Source: Chamaecrista fasciculata
Taxonomy: Eukaryota; Streptophyta; Magnoliopsida; Fabales; Fabaceae
DNA length: 64,000 nt
Reading direction: 5' to 3'
Assembly: GCA_003254925.1 (NCBI GenBank)
Contig: QANZ01019395.1
Span: 84,206-148,205, forward strand
The notes beneath the pieces are model-generated. The model had not been told where the DNA came from. It made no database searches and was given only the letters and a program-made list of their open reading frames with translations. The position numbers were made by a program, and so were the translations under genes. Shown piece after piece: positions 1 to 11,459 of the stretch. How positions within the stretch are numbered: the stretch's first letter is position 1; every line of letters begins with the position of its first letter.

Positions 1-290
1 CCCCCACTTCTTTAAAAAAATAAATGAATTAAATAAATGCAAAAAACAATTAAAAATTAAAAAATGTCACCACTCTCTCTTTCCACTCACTCTCCCATAT
101 GAGGTAATTTCAAATTGGTCCTAAATATTTTATTTATTTTAGATGAGTCTTACTTATTTGTATAATTTCTCAAATTGGTCCAAAACTTACTCTTTTATCA
201 ATATAAAATTTTAATATAATCTTCAACTTTAAATCAATTCAAACGTTACATGCATATTGGCGTGCCCGTTAAGGCACGCCAAGCCCCTAG
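1..290 (+). mobile_element. Helitron 3' end, left part unresolved
   Basis: The segment ends with a GC hairpin (CGTGCC...GGCACG, about 261-279) followed by a short spacer and CTAG at 287-290, then T. That is the classic non-autonomous Helitron 3' terminus. No matching TC start is visible, so the element is either truncated or starts before the window. The rest of the stretch is AT-rich with no coding signal. Confidence 0.55.
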
Positions 291-564
291 TTATATTATA
301 TGTGTGAGGGGTGTTTTGGTTGGTCAAAATTAATTTCATTTTGAAATATTAAAAGAGGAAAAAATATAGATAATGGGAGAGAGAAAGTAGTAGATGTGAT
401 TTAAGAAAGTGAAAACTTATTATTTGGTCTTTTAATTTTCACACTTCTAATAATTTAGTCATTGAAGAATAAAAATCTACTACTTAATCACTGAATAACT
501 ACAAATGCCAAATCAAACATTACATACATATTTCCGTGCTCGTTAGGGCACGGAAAGCCTCTAG
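291..564 (+). mobile_element. short non-autonomous Helitron, copy 1
   Basis: This is nearly identical to the element at 719-995 but lacks the first bases of the 5' end and abuts the previous CTAG at 290. It ends with the hairpin CCGTGCTCG/GGGCACGG and CTAG (561-564), followed by T. It has no coding capacity. Helitrons insert between A and T without target duplication, and the 3' boundary here fits that rule. Confidence 0.6.
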
Positions 565-718
565 TTGAGTATATGTATATCGGATAACTCTTCCTCTTCA
601 ACTTCATTATAAAAAAATATTAGAACCAAGAATAAATTAATAATTTAATATTTAAAAGATTTTTAGGAAAAAAATATTATACTCGTTAATCTTTATAAAA
701 TTAAACAATTTATCTATA

Positions 719-995
719 TCTATACTATATTATATGTGTGAGGGGTGTTTTGGTTGGTCAAAATTAATTTCATTTTGAAATATTAAAAGAGGAAAAAATA
801 TAGATAATGGGAGAGAGAAAGTAGTAGATGTGATTTAAAGTGAAAACTTATTATTTGTTCTTTTAATTTTCACACTTCTAACAATTTAGTCATTGAAGAA
901 TAAAAATATACTATGTAATCACTGAATAACTACAAATGCCAAATCAAACATTACATACATATTTTCGTGCTCGTTAGGGCACGAAAAGCCTCTAG
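719..995 (+). mobile_element. short non-autonomous Helitron, copy 2, complete ends
   Basis: It starts with TCTATACTATATTATATG directly after an A (718). It ends with the hairpin CGTGCTCG/GGGCACG, spacer, CTAG (992-995) and then T. The A|TC...CTAG|T structure is diagnostic for Helitrons. At 277 bp and without ORFs it must have depended on a helper. Confidence 0.75.
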
Positions 996-1264
996 TTGAG
1001 TATATGTATATCGGATAACTCTTCCTCTTCAACTTCATTATAAAACAATATTAGAACCAAGAATAAAATAATAATTTAATATTTAAAAGATTTTTAGGAA
1101 AAAAATATTATACTCGTTAATCTTTATAAAATTAAACAATTTATTCTTTATTTATTTTTATAAATGAAAGAATAAAAACATATCCTTTATTTTTTTAAAG
1201 ATTAAAATATATATTTTAATTTTTTAATAATTAAATTGTTAATTCAATAAGTTTTTCTTAGTTT

Positions 1265-1650
1265 ATTTAAAAGTTAGGTCAAAATTAAATTTGATCTCAT
1301 ATTTTTGGTTAATTTCTCAATTTGATCTTGTATATTTTTTTGTTACACTTTTGGTCCCATATCTTTGAAAAAGGTTCCAATTTGGTCCATATCTTTTGGT
1401 TAGGTTGCAGAATTGGTTCCATATCTTTACAAAAGGATCAATCAACAGTTGATCCTTTTGTAAAGATATAAGACCAATTCTATAATGGACCCAAAGATAT
1501 GAGATCAAGTCTGCAACAAAAAATATATGAGACCAAATTGGGACCTAACCTAAATATATGAGACAAAAAATGCAACAAAAAAAGATATAGGACTAAATTG
1601 GAAACTGAGCAAAAAATATGAGACCAAATTTGCACTTTGGCCTAAAAGCT
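1265..1650. mobile_element. foldback MITE
   Basis: The left arm (about 1265-1440, with repeats of 'TTGGTCCCATATCTTT' type) is the imperfect reverse complement of the right arm (about 1441-1650, 'AAAGATATAAGACC' type). The centre is a near-perfect palindrome around 1430-1470. The element is non-coding and lies directly upstream of the VPS32 leader, so part of it may sit in that promoter. Confidence 0.65.
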
Positions 1651-1689
1651 AAAATATTGAACAGGCCAAACAGGCCCTTAATGTTCGTC

Positions 1690-2083
1690 GACTCGATGTC
1701 AACAAGAAGCAAGCTTCACTTTAATTTTCAATACGCGGACGCATGCTTTACCCTTACCGATCTAAGACGATCACTCTTGTTTCTCTCTCTTTTCCTCCCC
1801 AGATCTCTTCATCTCTCACTTCAAGCTTCAATCTTTTTATTCGGTTTTCTATACTTTCTCAATCTCACTCTTAACCCTAATTTTTAATTTTTCAATCAGG
1901 TTTGTTCTTTTGTTCTTGTTGCGTGTGATCATTGTTTTGTCTGCCTAAGTGCCCGATTTTTATTCAGTTTTTGTCCTCTGAGAAAGATTAATAGATGAAT
2001 TAGGGGATTGTCTCATCTTTATCTCTTTGATGTTTCTTTCAAGTGCAGAAGGGTACCAGAATTTCAATATCTCGTAATACAAA
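1690..2083 (+). promoter_or_regulatory. VPS32 5' leader, probably with a leader intron
   Basis: The pyrimidine-rich stretch 1750-1890 (CTCTC/TTTCTC runs and an 'AACCCTAA' motif) looks like a plant 5' UTR and sits before the first coding exon. A donor-like AG|GTTTGT near 1899 and an acceptor-like GTGCAG near 2047 would remove a leader intron. The cap site and these splice sites are inferred. Confidence 0.45.
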
Positions 2084-4403
2084 ATGTTTACCCGGATTTT
2101 TGGAAAACCTAAACAGGAAGCTAATGCTCTAACAACTTTGGATAAGTTAAATGAGGTGAGTCGGATGGATTGTCGAAATATATGATTTTTGGTCTTTCCC
2201 TCACTGTGGATATCGTTCGTTTTCCGGATTCGTTTGTTGTTACATCCTAGTGATGCTATGTGCTTTACTTTCCAAATAAACATATAATTCAATTTTGGTT
2301 GTAAATTGGTTCTATCTGATTAGTATTACTTTTTTAATATTATTATGTCATTTGAGAATATAAGGTAGGTTTTTACTGAACTCCTGCCCGTTCCGTAAAG
2401 ATTTTACTTGAAATCTGCATAATCAAGTTAAAACTTAAAAGTCATCAACCAACTAGTAGCTAATTTTCAGATTAATCACTTCATTATGAGAATTTTTGGG
2501 CAATTTCTTTCAATAACAGCTATAGTAGTCTAGTCAGCTGTTGGTGAACTGTGAATTACAGAACAATCTGGGGATATTTGTGATTTATATTTGAACTGAT
2601 CAACTAAAGTATGGATTTGTATTAATATTAACTTTTAACGCGGAATCATTGGGTCTTGTCTTGTTTTTATGCTTTGTTTTATATTGCACAACTTACAGGG
2701 TGATATAATTGCCGTCTGTTTTGATACATAACTTATCCTCCTTTAAATGTTGCAATTTCAAGTATTGGTTACAGAATCTATTGTCTCTCATTTATTTAAG
2801 ATGATAATTTTCTTCATTTATATGTTGTTATTCTTTGAATGATGTAGACTCTCGAAATGCTAGAGAAAAAGGAGAAAGTCCTTGTGAAAAAGGCGGGAAC
2901 TGAGGTTGAAAAGGCCAAAGAATATACTAGGGCGAAGAACAAAAGGGGTATGTTGCAAAATGTATGGATGCTAATACTACATAATATTTTTGGGCTATCC
3001 GCCGCCATTTCCTGTCTTTTAATATATAATTGTTCTGTTGTGCCAGCGGGGACTGGTGAACTCTTGTGGTCAAAATTTCACCTTTAGTTTGTTTGTACTT
3101 TGTAATAGTATCATCAGGAGTAATGTGTTCAATATGTCTGTTGGAAGTGGTATAGCAATCCTTCAACTATATACACAAACATAGCTGGATATAGTAGAAA
3201 ATATGCTTATATGTGGACTGCACTCAAACACCATGGCCTTGGACTCCAATACTTTTCATATTGTCTTGTTCTTGTGTTAGAAGGGCCTGGATTGACTTGC
3301 ACCAATTTTTATCTTGGGTTATTCATGTCAGAGAATTGGATGTTGAATAAATGTATTTGTGTACAAGATTAAGAATTGGCCTCTGCAATTAATGGTGCTA
3401 CATCTATAGGATTTTCTAAGGTTACTATATGTTGGATTTCAACAATTACATTGGTTTTGAATGTCTACTTCATGCAGCGGCAATACAATGTTTGAAGCGA
3501 AAGAGGTTATATGAACAGCAAATAGAGCAGCTTGGAAATTTCCAGTTGCGTATTCATGACCAGGTGTGAATGCAGCTCTGTGGCTAAATTAAGTTCAGAC
3601 AATAGTTGTGTTTCTTGAGCTTGTTTTGCATCTTATGCTAGTAAATTTGGTTACAGATGATAATGTTGGAAGGTGCTAAGGCCACCACAGAAACAGTAGA
3701 TGCATTGAGAACTGGAGCATCTGCCATGAAGGCTATGCAAAAAGCAACGTATGGCTATTTTTGTTTCTGAAAATCTAGTAATTTCATTTTCACTTTTAAA
3801 ATGTTTTTTTTTTTAAATTTCATTTTGTTAGATTTGTTTTCAAGTCTTAAAAGTTTACTCTAAATCTGTAATGCTAAAACCTATTGTCACCAATGCTGTT
3901 TCATACTCCAACTTTTTTTTCATTGGGAGCTGATCATGAATTCCTGAAAATGTCTTCTCATTATTATTTACAGAAATATTGACGATGTGGACAAGACGAT
4001 GGATGAGATCAATGAGCAAACTGAGAACATGAAACAAATTCAAGAAGCATTGTCTGCTCCAATTGGTGCAGCTGCTGATTTTGATGAGGTCAGACTCAAT
4101 ATTGGTTGCAAACAGGACAATTATCATTTGATAAATTTCTAGAATTATTTATTTATTGAGAACTAATATATATGCAATTTGTGGGGCACTCTGAATTTGG
4201 TGTATATTCAGGACGAACTGGAAGCAGAACTCGAAGAGCTGGAGGGTGCTGAGTTAGAAGAACAGCTTCTTCAGCCTGCAACTACAGCTCCTGCAGCACC
4301 CGTACACGTCCCAGCTGGGCGACAGCCTGCTCGTCCCGCTCCTCAGAAGCAGAGTGCTGAGGAAGATGAACTGGCTGCTTTGCAAGCTGAGATGGCACTT
4401 TAA
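2084..4403 (+). CDS. VPS32: ESCRT-III subunit SNF7/VPS32 (charged multivesicular body protein 4)
   Basis: Six coding exons join in frame with GT-AG introns: 2084-2155, 2848-2947, 3478-3563, 3657-3748, 3974-4088 and 4212-4403. The product is 218 aa, close to known plant VPS32 proteins. It begins MFTRIFGKPKQ, then has the charged helical hairpin of Snf7 (TLEMLEKKEKVLVKKAG; later GAKATTETVDALRTGASAMK). The acidic C-terminus ends DELAALQAEMAL, with a Pro/Ala linker just before it. SNF7 polymerises on endosomal membranes and drives scission of intralumenal vesicles in multivesicular body sorting. The hairpin is the assembly core and the acidic tail normally binds VPS4 MIT and ALIX/BRO1 domains. 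The start is set by the conserved MFxRxFGKPK N-terminus. Nothing suggests damage. Confidence 0.95.
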
Positions 4404-4702
4404 GCTGGATCCTTCCTTTAGTTTGTATAACTCGGATTAGTACTCCAATTAATTATGGTAGATATGTGTACGCCACTTCATTTTCATGTTTGATATCTGT
4501 TTAATTCGCGTGTATCATAGTTTAAATAAGATTTGCTTGTTTTGAAGAATGTTGGGATCTTATTATAGGCAGTAAATTAAGCCAGAATTTTGCAGTCATT
4601 GCTGTGCATGATGTTAAGTGGCTTCTATAAAGAACTGTAACCTCTGTGACATGGAGAATGGAAAATGCTGCGCCTCTCGCGCTTCCTTTTTCTGTTTATT
4701 GA
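4404..4702 (+). other. VPS32 3' UTR and downstream flank
   Basis: Non-coding sequence follows the TAA at 4401-4403. It has no obvious ORF or repeat up to about 4702, where the repeated segment shared with 17299 begins. Polyadenylation probably falls within this stretch, but no strong AATAAA was seen. Confidence 0.5.
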
Positions 4703-5862
4703 TAAGACGAGGATGTATATAAAGTTGGCAAATTTTAGTTGGGAACTCTCCTTTTAAATTTGCAGTCCTATTTTTTTTTAATCTGCTTGAGGGTTGCCAA
4801 CTTGTTTAGTATATCGTTCTTCTAGAATCAAAAGAGTGTGAAATAATAATAACCTCTCTTTACTATGTGCGGTCGTTGATTGATTGTGTATTTGAAGCTT
4901 TTAGGACGTGTATTGTATTGGCAAAGTCTGACTCAAGAATGATTCAAACAATATATTAACGGGTAAATTACAATTCATTACAATTCACTTTTGCTACTTT
5001 ATTCTTTTATAGAGGTTAGCACTTTGGCATTCAAAATTTTTATCTTTCATTACTTATTTTTACGAAAAAAAGCATGTGCAGATCACGTGCATAATAAAAA
5101 CACAATTTATCCTCCTAAACTCAAATTTCACGATTTAGCTTCTAAAAAATACAATTCAATATGTATTTGAAGGCAAATGATTTCGTAACTTTTTGAGCTT
5201 GAATCATTAAATATGAGTTTAAGAGGGAGAATTTTGTGTTTTGTACCATGCATATGATCTGCACGTGCTTTTTCCTGTAAAAATGTATAATTTTGGGTAC
5301 CAATGTGCTAACTTCTGTGAAAGAACATTGTACCAAAATGAAGACAAAATATAATTTACTGTAAAATTTAAAACAAACAATTCATCTTGCTTTTTGGCAA
5401 CTTTGTCGTCAACTTTGAGTGCAGTAGAATATCTTTCAAATGCAAAGTAAAAGAGAAAAAGAATGTATTTTTTGATTTGAAATGTTAAGCCGTTAAGGTT
5501 CTACTTTTATAATTTCATTAAATTTTGAATTTCGTTATTTAGTATTACTTTACGCCACGCCCGTGAATCCGGAAGATCATTCGGAAGTCGAAGATTTTAA
5601 ATTTAAATTATCATTTAATGTAAGATAGTAAGATACAAAATATAGAAGAAAATAACATTTATATCATTTGTGAAGATCAACAATATATATATTTTTTTTT
5701 TTGGCTTGAAGATCAACAATATTTTTCTTCTTCTTGTATGTAACTATTTATATTTTGTGGACATTCATGAAATTGCTTTCCGATGTTGCAAAATGTAAAA
5801 TTTGGGTGAATGAAAGCTGGGAATGGATTGATTCTCTCTCCCAATAAAAAAGAAAAAAGAAC
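4703..5862 (+). repeat. large direct repeat, copy A
   Basis: From GACGAGGATGTATATAAAG (about 4705) to AAAAGAACTCGCTCA (about 5862) the sequence recurs, with indels, at 17299-18647. The inner part 4965-5360 is a foldback MITE bounded by GGGTAAATTAC-like and GTAATTTAC-like ends. That MITE is also in copy B, so it inserted before the duplication. Copy A lies directly behind VPS32, so the duplicated segment started as the VPS32 downstream flank. No genes. Confidence 0.85.
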
Positions 5863-5944
5863 TCGCTCAATTATTCTCATAAATTGGGGGCAATGGGGGG
5901 CATGGCCCCCACATCCTCCTGGCTCCGCTACTAGTTTGACCGGT

Positions 5945-6119
5945 AATGGATCCTCTGCTGTATAATTGTGGTGTTATCATGCTGTTCATCAAATCTACAT
6001 GGTTAATTTTTCATCTAATGACTTATATTGTTTCAACCCAAAACACATAAATTTTTGAAAGCTAAAATTAACACAGACAGCATGGACAGCACCACAATTT
6101 TACAATAGAGGATCCATTC
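5945..6119. mobile_element. foldback MITE with GGATCC termini
   Basis: The left arm GGTAATGGATCCTCTGCTG (from 5942) pairs with the right arm ...AGAGGATCCATTCC (to about 6120). Both arms carry TAATTGTGGTG or CACCACAATTTTA. It has no ORF. The termini resemble the 161-bp element at 27882-28042. No convincing target duplication was found. Confidence 0.6.
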
Positions 6120-6246
6120 CCCAAATATTCATTGTTTACATTTTGTGAAAAAAAAATAAAAGATATTTCCTCAAGGATTTGACTCATGTTGTTTATTCCA
6201 CCTATCCATTTTACATAGACAATTAAAAGTATTGCTTAAACAGCAT

Positions 6247-7110
6247 TTCTTTATATAGATCATGATTTGGAGACGCAGAAGTCCAGTCTGAAAGTTCATC
6301 TGTAGACACCTTGAGTCCAGGTGAAGTCTACACCAAAGGAAAAGCATAAGAAGCAAGAGGGAGAAGAAGGTGTGGTTGCTAAATTCCATTACAGTTTGGT
6401 TAGTTCTTTAATGTAGATTTTATATGCATATTCACCAAATAACAAAGCCTTATCTTTGCCAATTCTATTGATATTGCTCTTTGGCTCTCAGCTTAATTTT
6501 GTTTTTTGTTTTTTTTTTTTTTTATGGTTTGATTCAGTGACAGATCAGCCATCAATTTTACTTAGGGGGGGCCAAATTATTCTTAATTAGATATCATATT
6601 ATACTAATATGCATTATATAATAAATTTATCAAATTTTGTATATCATATTTAAACAAATAAATAACTAATTTTATGAATAAAAATAATGTTATATGTATA
6701 TACTAAATTTTATAATTTTATTTATATGTATTAAATTAATATAAATAAATATAATATAAAATTTAAATTTATTAATTAGTCATCATAAAATCAATTTTAC
6801 AAATTTTTTTTTGAGAATATCAATTTAGTCTTACAATTTATGTATATAAATGTTATTGAGATAATTTTTTTATATATAAACTAAAACATGAGTGCACATC
6901 CCAACATAAATTTGTTTTAAATATATTAGTCAAAAACCTATTTTGGTCCCTAATGTTTTTTTTTGTTTTGGGTTTTAATATTTCTTAAAAGTTACATTAT
7001 TGAAAAGAGAGATATAAACATATTCAATAGTTAGGAATCAATGATGAAACATTTTGAAAATTTTATAGACCAAAACAAAACAAAAAACATATTAGGGATC
7101 AAAATAGGAG
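6247..7110 (+). repeat. upstream flank of the ankyrin pseudogene, duplicated at 10105-10995
   Basis: Starting at TAGATCATGATTTGGAGACG, about 860 bp match 10105-10995 closely (for example GAAGTCCAGTCTGAAAGTTC and CACCAAAGGAAA, then the shared AT-rich tract). The repeat flanks the ankyrin gene on both sides, as expected from unequal exchange in a tandem ankyrin cluster. No ORF is supported. Confidence 0.8.
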
Positions 7111-7477
7111 GATACAAAGATTTTAAAGAGATATATATATTCACCAACTGCATAACTATTTGATTGATTTCATACAAAAAAGGAGGATACAGAGATTTTA
7201 AAGAGAATCGTTGGTAAAAATAAAATCAAGGAGACATACATAAAATAGATTGAGTTTTGAAGGACCTCAAACTTTCTTTAATGATTACTTTCTTGAATCT
7301 ATAGTTACCAATCTACAAATTAGTTTCCACAATGAATGATTTTTTATTGCAACTCTAATGAGAATGATAGTGGATAGAAATTAAATTCAGATGTAATATA
7401 TTTAAGAGACAAATATGGTGGAACTGACGTTAATGATGTTATAATGTTGTTAAAGGAATCCACAAGTCAAATTTTTT

Positions 7478-9841
7478 ATGGAGGAAACTGACGACTTGAG
7501 AGTGAGATGTTATTACAGGATGAAAATACTGAAAGCAAAGCAGTTTTCCATCACTCAAGATCCAACCTCACTATTGCAAGATCAACCTTTTGGGGAGCAA
7601 AATGGTGCTCTTTTTGATTTACAAAGCGCTATTCAGTGGGGAAATGTTGATACATTTGTTGATAGGTTAGAACAATCATCTTCAAAGAGGAATTTTCCTT
7701 TGTCATCCATATTTGCTCAAGTTACTCGTGGAGGTGATTCATTGCTCCATGAAGCTGTATATCTTAAAAAAGCAAATATTGTAGAACTGATTGGGCATCA
7801 TTTTCCTGAGATTCTCACTTCCTCAAACAACACAGGTGATACTCCCCTACATGTTGTTGTTGCATCTAGGAGAATAGATGTAGTCGAATGCATCATGTCA
7901 CAATATGATGCACAAGCTCAAGAAGCATATTCTTTTGAGAATCAACCTAAAAGATTAGCGAGACTTGTCAATCAATATGGAGATACACCTTTGCACGATG
8001 TTGTGGCAAGAAAGTTTGTTAGCCGGGTTGATCTATTGTTCAGAGAAGATAAATGTGTGACTCATTATTTGAACAAGAGAGGACATTCTCCATTGTACAT
8101 GTCAGCTCTAGTTGGTAATTGGAGTATACTTTATATTCTCATCGAAGCTCCATTTCCAAATGACCAGCCCCTCCATAAGCACCATGGAAACTCTCCTCTC
8201 CATGCTGCCATTTACACATGTAATGGAGGTATGCATATTTAGTTACTTACTTCCCTTAATTTCCATTGCCCTTTATATCAACATCAAAGTTGAGATTGTT
8301 TGTTATGCTTGTGTATACCAACTAATTCTTGTTTTCTCAAATTTATTATAGTTTTAATCAAAAGGAAAGTAGCTGAGAAGCCAAACTTCATGTAACAAAA
8401 GGATGAGGATGGAGGTATTCCCCTCCATTATGCAGCAGCTAGAGGATATCTTGAAGGTGTGCGCATTTTATTGAACATATCTGAAATAACTACATTGGAA
8501 TGGAATGCAAAAGGCCATCTTCCTGTACATCTAGCTTGCAAGAAGGGTCATCTTAAGGTGGTACAAGAATTTCATGGATGAGTGTATTGGAATCATGACC
8601 CGAGACTTTTGGCCACTCAAAAAGGTCAAAATATTCTTCATGTTGCAGCCAAGAATGGAAGGTATGATGTGCTGAATAAGAATACCAGCAGCTTGAATTC
8701 ATTATCAATGAGAAGGACAACAATGGAAATACTCCATTACACTTGGCTTCTAAAAATTTATTTCCCAAGATTCTTTTGAATCTGACAAATCATGAGAGGA
8801 CTCGTCCGAATGACTTGAATAATGAAGGTTTATTAGCAAGAGATATACTTTTCTTGCGAAGTCCACCGAATCTGACAGTTAGAGAGGTATGGTTTATTAT
8901 TCTAGTAGCTAGCATAACTTGTTTGAAATACGTTAAAATCGATCTCTTCCAATAATCAATCAATAGGACATGGCAAGCTGGAGTATTTGTTTTATGTATG
9001 CTATATAATTATAAATGTGAGTAATAACTTCTTGCTTTTATAAATATTAAATGAGAGCATATATCAATTTGAATTATTTGTCATCATAATATTTTGAGTC
9101 CACTTTTGTAGAACCTACCAGATGTGGTACTATATCATGCTGGAGGATGGATGGCTGATAAAGGAATGAGCATGTATCTGAAACGCAGGGTATTGCCAAA
9201 AGTAAATCGGATAAAGGCAGAGTGAACACGCTGATGCTGGTGGCTATATTGATAGTAACAGTGGCATTTGCCGCTGGTTTTATAGCACCAGACAGTGTAT
9301 ACAGCTCTGATAATAACCATAGAGGGATAACTGTCCTCAACAAGAGAAGGTTGTTTCAAATGTTTGCGATAACAGATATAATAGGCATGTACTCTTGTAC
9401 ATTTGGATCTTCCGTACTGTTATGGGCACAACTTAGCGACTACCATTTAGCATGGAGATCCTTTTGGTGTGATCTTTTCGTAGTGGGTGTCGCTTTGATT
9501 GCCATGTGTTTCACATTTATGGCAGGGGCAAGTGTAGCTGTAAGCAATATGCCTTGGCTTGCGAATTTCATTACCATCCTTTCAGCCATCTCCATTTTCC
9601 TCTATATTACATCAACATTTTAGCAGTGAAGCCAATTAATCTTGCCTCCAAGTTACCCCGTCCACTGGCTAATTTGTTTATTCGGTTTGCCATTTCATTG
9701 TATGGTAATCCTTATAAAATAAAAGTTTCTACTTCTGATATAGGCCAAGGAGATGAAGGAGGATCTGGAAGGAGGGAGCTTGAGATTAGAGAACCACCAC
9801 CTGAGACACGTGTTAGGAGAGAGTGCAAGAGGAATTCGTGA
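7478..9841 (+). pseudogene. ankyrin-repeat/PGG membrane protein (ACD6/ITN1-like), broken
   Basis: Exon 1 (7478-8228) is open for 250 codons and holds ankyrin units such as GDSLLHEAVYLKKANIVELI and GDTPLHVVVASRRIDVVE. Splicing at 8228|GT to AG|8352 continues the frame, but TAA at 8393-8395 and TGA at 8579-8581 then interrupt clear ankyrin sequence (DGGIPLHYAAARGYLEGV; PVHLACKKGHLKVV). A frameshift near 8680 precedes NNGNTPLHLASKN. A later exon (from about 9113) encodes NLPDVVLYHAGGWM. A frame change near 9190 leads to the PGG-type membrane region (NTLMLVAILIVTVAFAAGF...; several hydrophobic helices) ending with TAG at 9621-9623. A likely C-terminal tail (AVKPINLASKLPRP...) follows in another frame to 9841. 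Intact relatives are plasma-membrane proteins in salicylate and defence or salt responses. With two stops and at least two frameshifts this copy is almost certainly non-functional. Confidence 0.85.
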
Positions 9842-9844
9842 CTT

Positions 9845-10025
9845 CAATTATGAATGAAATGAAATAGAGTAAGGGATATATATGATCTGTTCTGTTCTGT
9901 GTGATAGCTAATTGATGTGACTTGAATTATAAAATAATGATCCATTTAATTTGCTGTTTCTGGATCATGAGCCACTTGTCCTTGTGATGCAGCAAACTTA
10001 CCACATATATTTTTCATAACATTCA
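9845..10025 (+). repeat. ankyrin gene 3' flank, repeated at 14160-14405
   Basis: GAGTAAGGGATATATATG, GTTCTGTGTGATAGCTA, TGATCCATTTAATTTG and GCCACTTGTCCTTGTGATGC recur in the same order at 14180-14400. This places a second ankyrin 3' flank about 4.3 kb downstream, with no gene body left in front of it. Confidence 0.75.
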
Positions 10026-10104
10026 GAGACTGAGACAAGGGGGCCGGTGGGGGCCATGCCCCCCACCCCCCAAAACAAATTTAATAATTCTCTAGTTTAT
10101 ATAT

Positions 10105-10995
10105 AGATCATGATTTGGAGACGCAGAAGTCCAGTCTGAAAGTTCGTCTGTAAATACCTTGAGTCCAGGTGAAGTCTGCACCAAAGGAAACACAAAAGAA
10201 GCAAGAGGGAGAAGAATGTGTGGTTGCTGAATTCCATTACAGTTTGCTTAGTTCTTTAATGTAGATTTTATATGCATACTCACCAAATAACAAAGCCCTG
10301 TCTTTGCCAATTCTATTATGATATTGCTCTTTCGCTCTCAGCTTAATTTTGTTTTATGGTTTGACTTAGGGAGCAAAATTATTCTTAATTAGATATCATA
10401 TTATACTAATATGCATTATACAATAAATTTATCAAATTTTTTATATCATATTTAAACAAATAAATAACTAATTTTATGAATAAAAATAATGTTATATGTA
10501 TATACTTAACTTTTAAAAAATACTATGTATATTTTCGAAAACAAAAAATGAATTATAATTTTATTTATATTTTTTAAATTAATATAAATAAGTATAATAT
10601 AAAATTTATTAAATAGTCATCAAACATAAAATCAATTTTACAATTTTTTTTTGAGAATATCAATCTTAGTCTTACAATTTATGTATATAAATGTTATTGA
10701 GATAATTTTTTATAAATAAACTAAAACATGAGTGCACATCCCAACATAAATTTGTTTTAAATATATTAGTAAAAAACCTATTCGGGTCCCTAATGTTTTT
10801 TTGTTTTGTTTTGGTTTTTAATGTTTCTTAAAAGTTTCATTATTGGAAAGAGAGAGATATAAACATATTCAATAGTTAGGAATCAATGATAAAACATTTT
10901 GAAAATTTTATAGACCAAAACAGAACAAAAAACATATTAGGGATCAAAATAAAACTTTAGGTAAACATTAAGGACCAAAATAAGTTTTTGATCAT
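10105..10995 (+). repeat. second copy of the ankyrin upstream flank
   Basis: This matches 6247-7110 from TAGATCATGATTTGGAGACG through the AT-rich tract ending TTTTTGATCATATA. In gene order it should be followed by another ankyrin gene. Instead it runs into a poly-G tract and an N at 11040, so a gene may have been lost or collapsed in assembly. Confidence 0.8.
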
Positions 10996-11019
10996 ATATA
11001 ACGCCAAAAGAAACTAAAT

Positions 11020-11315
11020 TAGGGGGGGGGGGGGGGGGGNTATTCTTTAGTTTCTGTTTTCTTTATGTTTTGATCACTTTTAGTAAAGGGAAATGACTTA
11101 AACGCATGAGAGAAGACTTGTTGGGAGGTTTTTGACATTTTAACGTGGTCACAATCACATTTGCCGTTAAATCCTAATGGAAATAAAGCACAGGGGACCA
11201 ATTCACTAACGGAGCAAACCACAGGCCACCAAACTGCAAAAATTTTTCTTTCAGGGTACCAAAGTGGAACCGCCGCTAACCACAGAGTACCAAACTACAA
11301 TTTACCCTTTAATAT
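11020..11315. mobile_element. one end of a Mutator-like foldback element beside an assembly gap
   Basis: The stretch 11160-11312 (GGAGCAAACCACAGGCCACC, TACCAAAGTGGAACC, ACTACAATTTACCCTTT) has the form of the right TIR of the GGGTAAATT...AATTTACCC family seen complete at 33148, 44317 and 52742. The matching left end is absent; instead there is a run of 18 or more G and a single N at 11040. Confidence 0.55.
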
Positions 11316-11320
11316 ATATA

Positions 11321-11459
11321 TCTAATATTATATGGCTCCACCCCTTTCTGGTTCATGTTTAAAACTATAGTCTTTCTTTCTTTACTAAGTTAACAATTTA
11401 GTCCCTTATTTATTTTACATACATATTTGCGTGTCCGTTAGGGCACGCAAAGCCCCTAG
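11321..11459 (+). mobile_element. 139-bp non-autonomous Helitron
   Basis: It begins A|TCTAATATTATATGGCTCC (11321) and ends with the hairpin GCGTGTCCG/GGGCACGC, AAAGCCC and CTAG|T (11456-11459). The internal text TTTATTTTACATACATATTTG is shared with the element at 51663-51841. Confidence 0.8.

Larger units (their letters stand above)
291..1143. repeat. tandem duplication of a Helitron plus its flank (about 430 bp x 2)
   Basis: The block from about 291 to 713 (Helitron plus about 150 bp of 3' flank) is repeated almost unchanged from about 724 to 1143, including the flank that begins TTGAGTATATGTATATCGG. Because host flank is included, this is a local duplication and not two independent insertions. 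Differences are a few substitutions and a short indel near 410 and 835. Confidence 0.8.
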
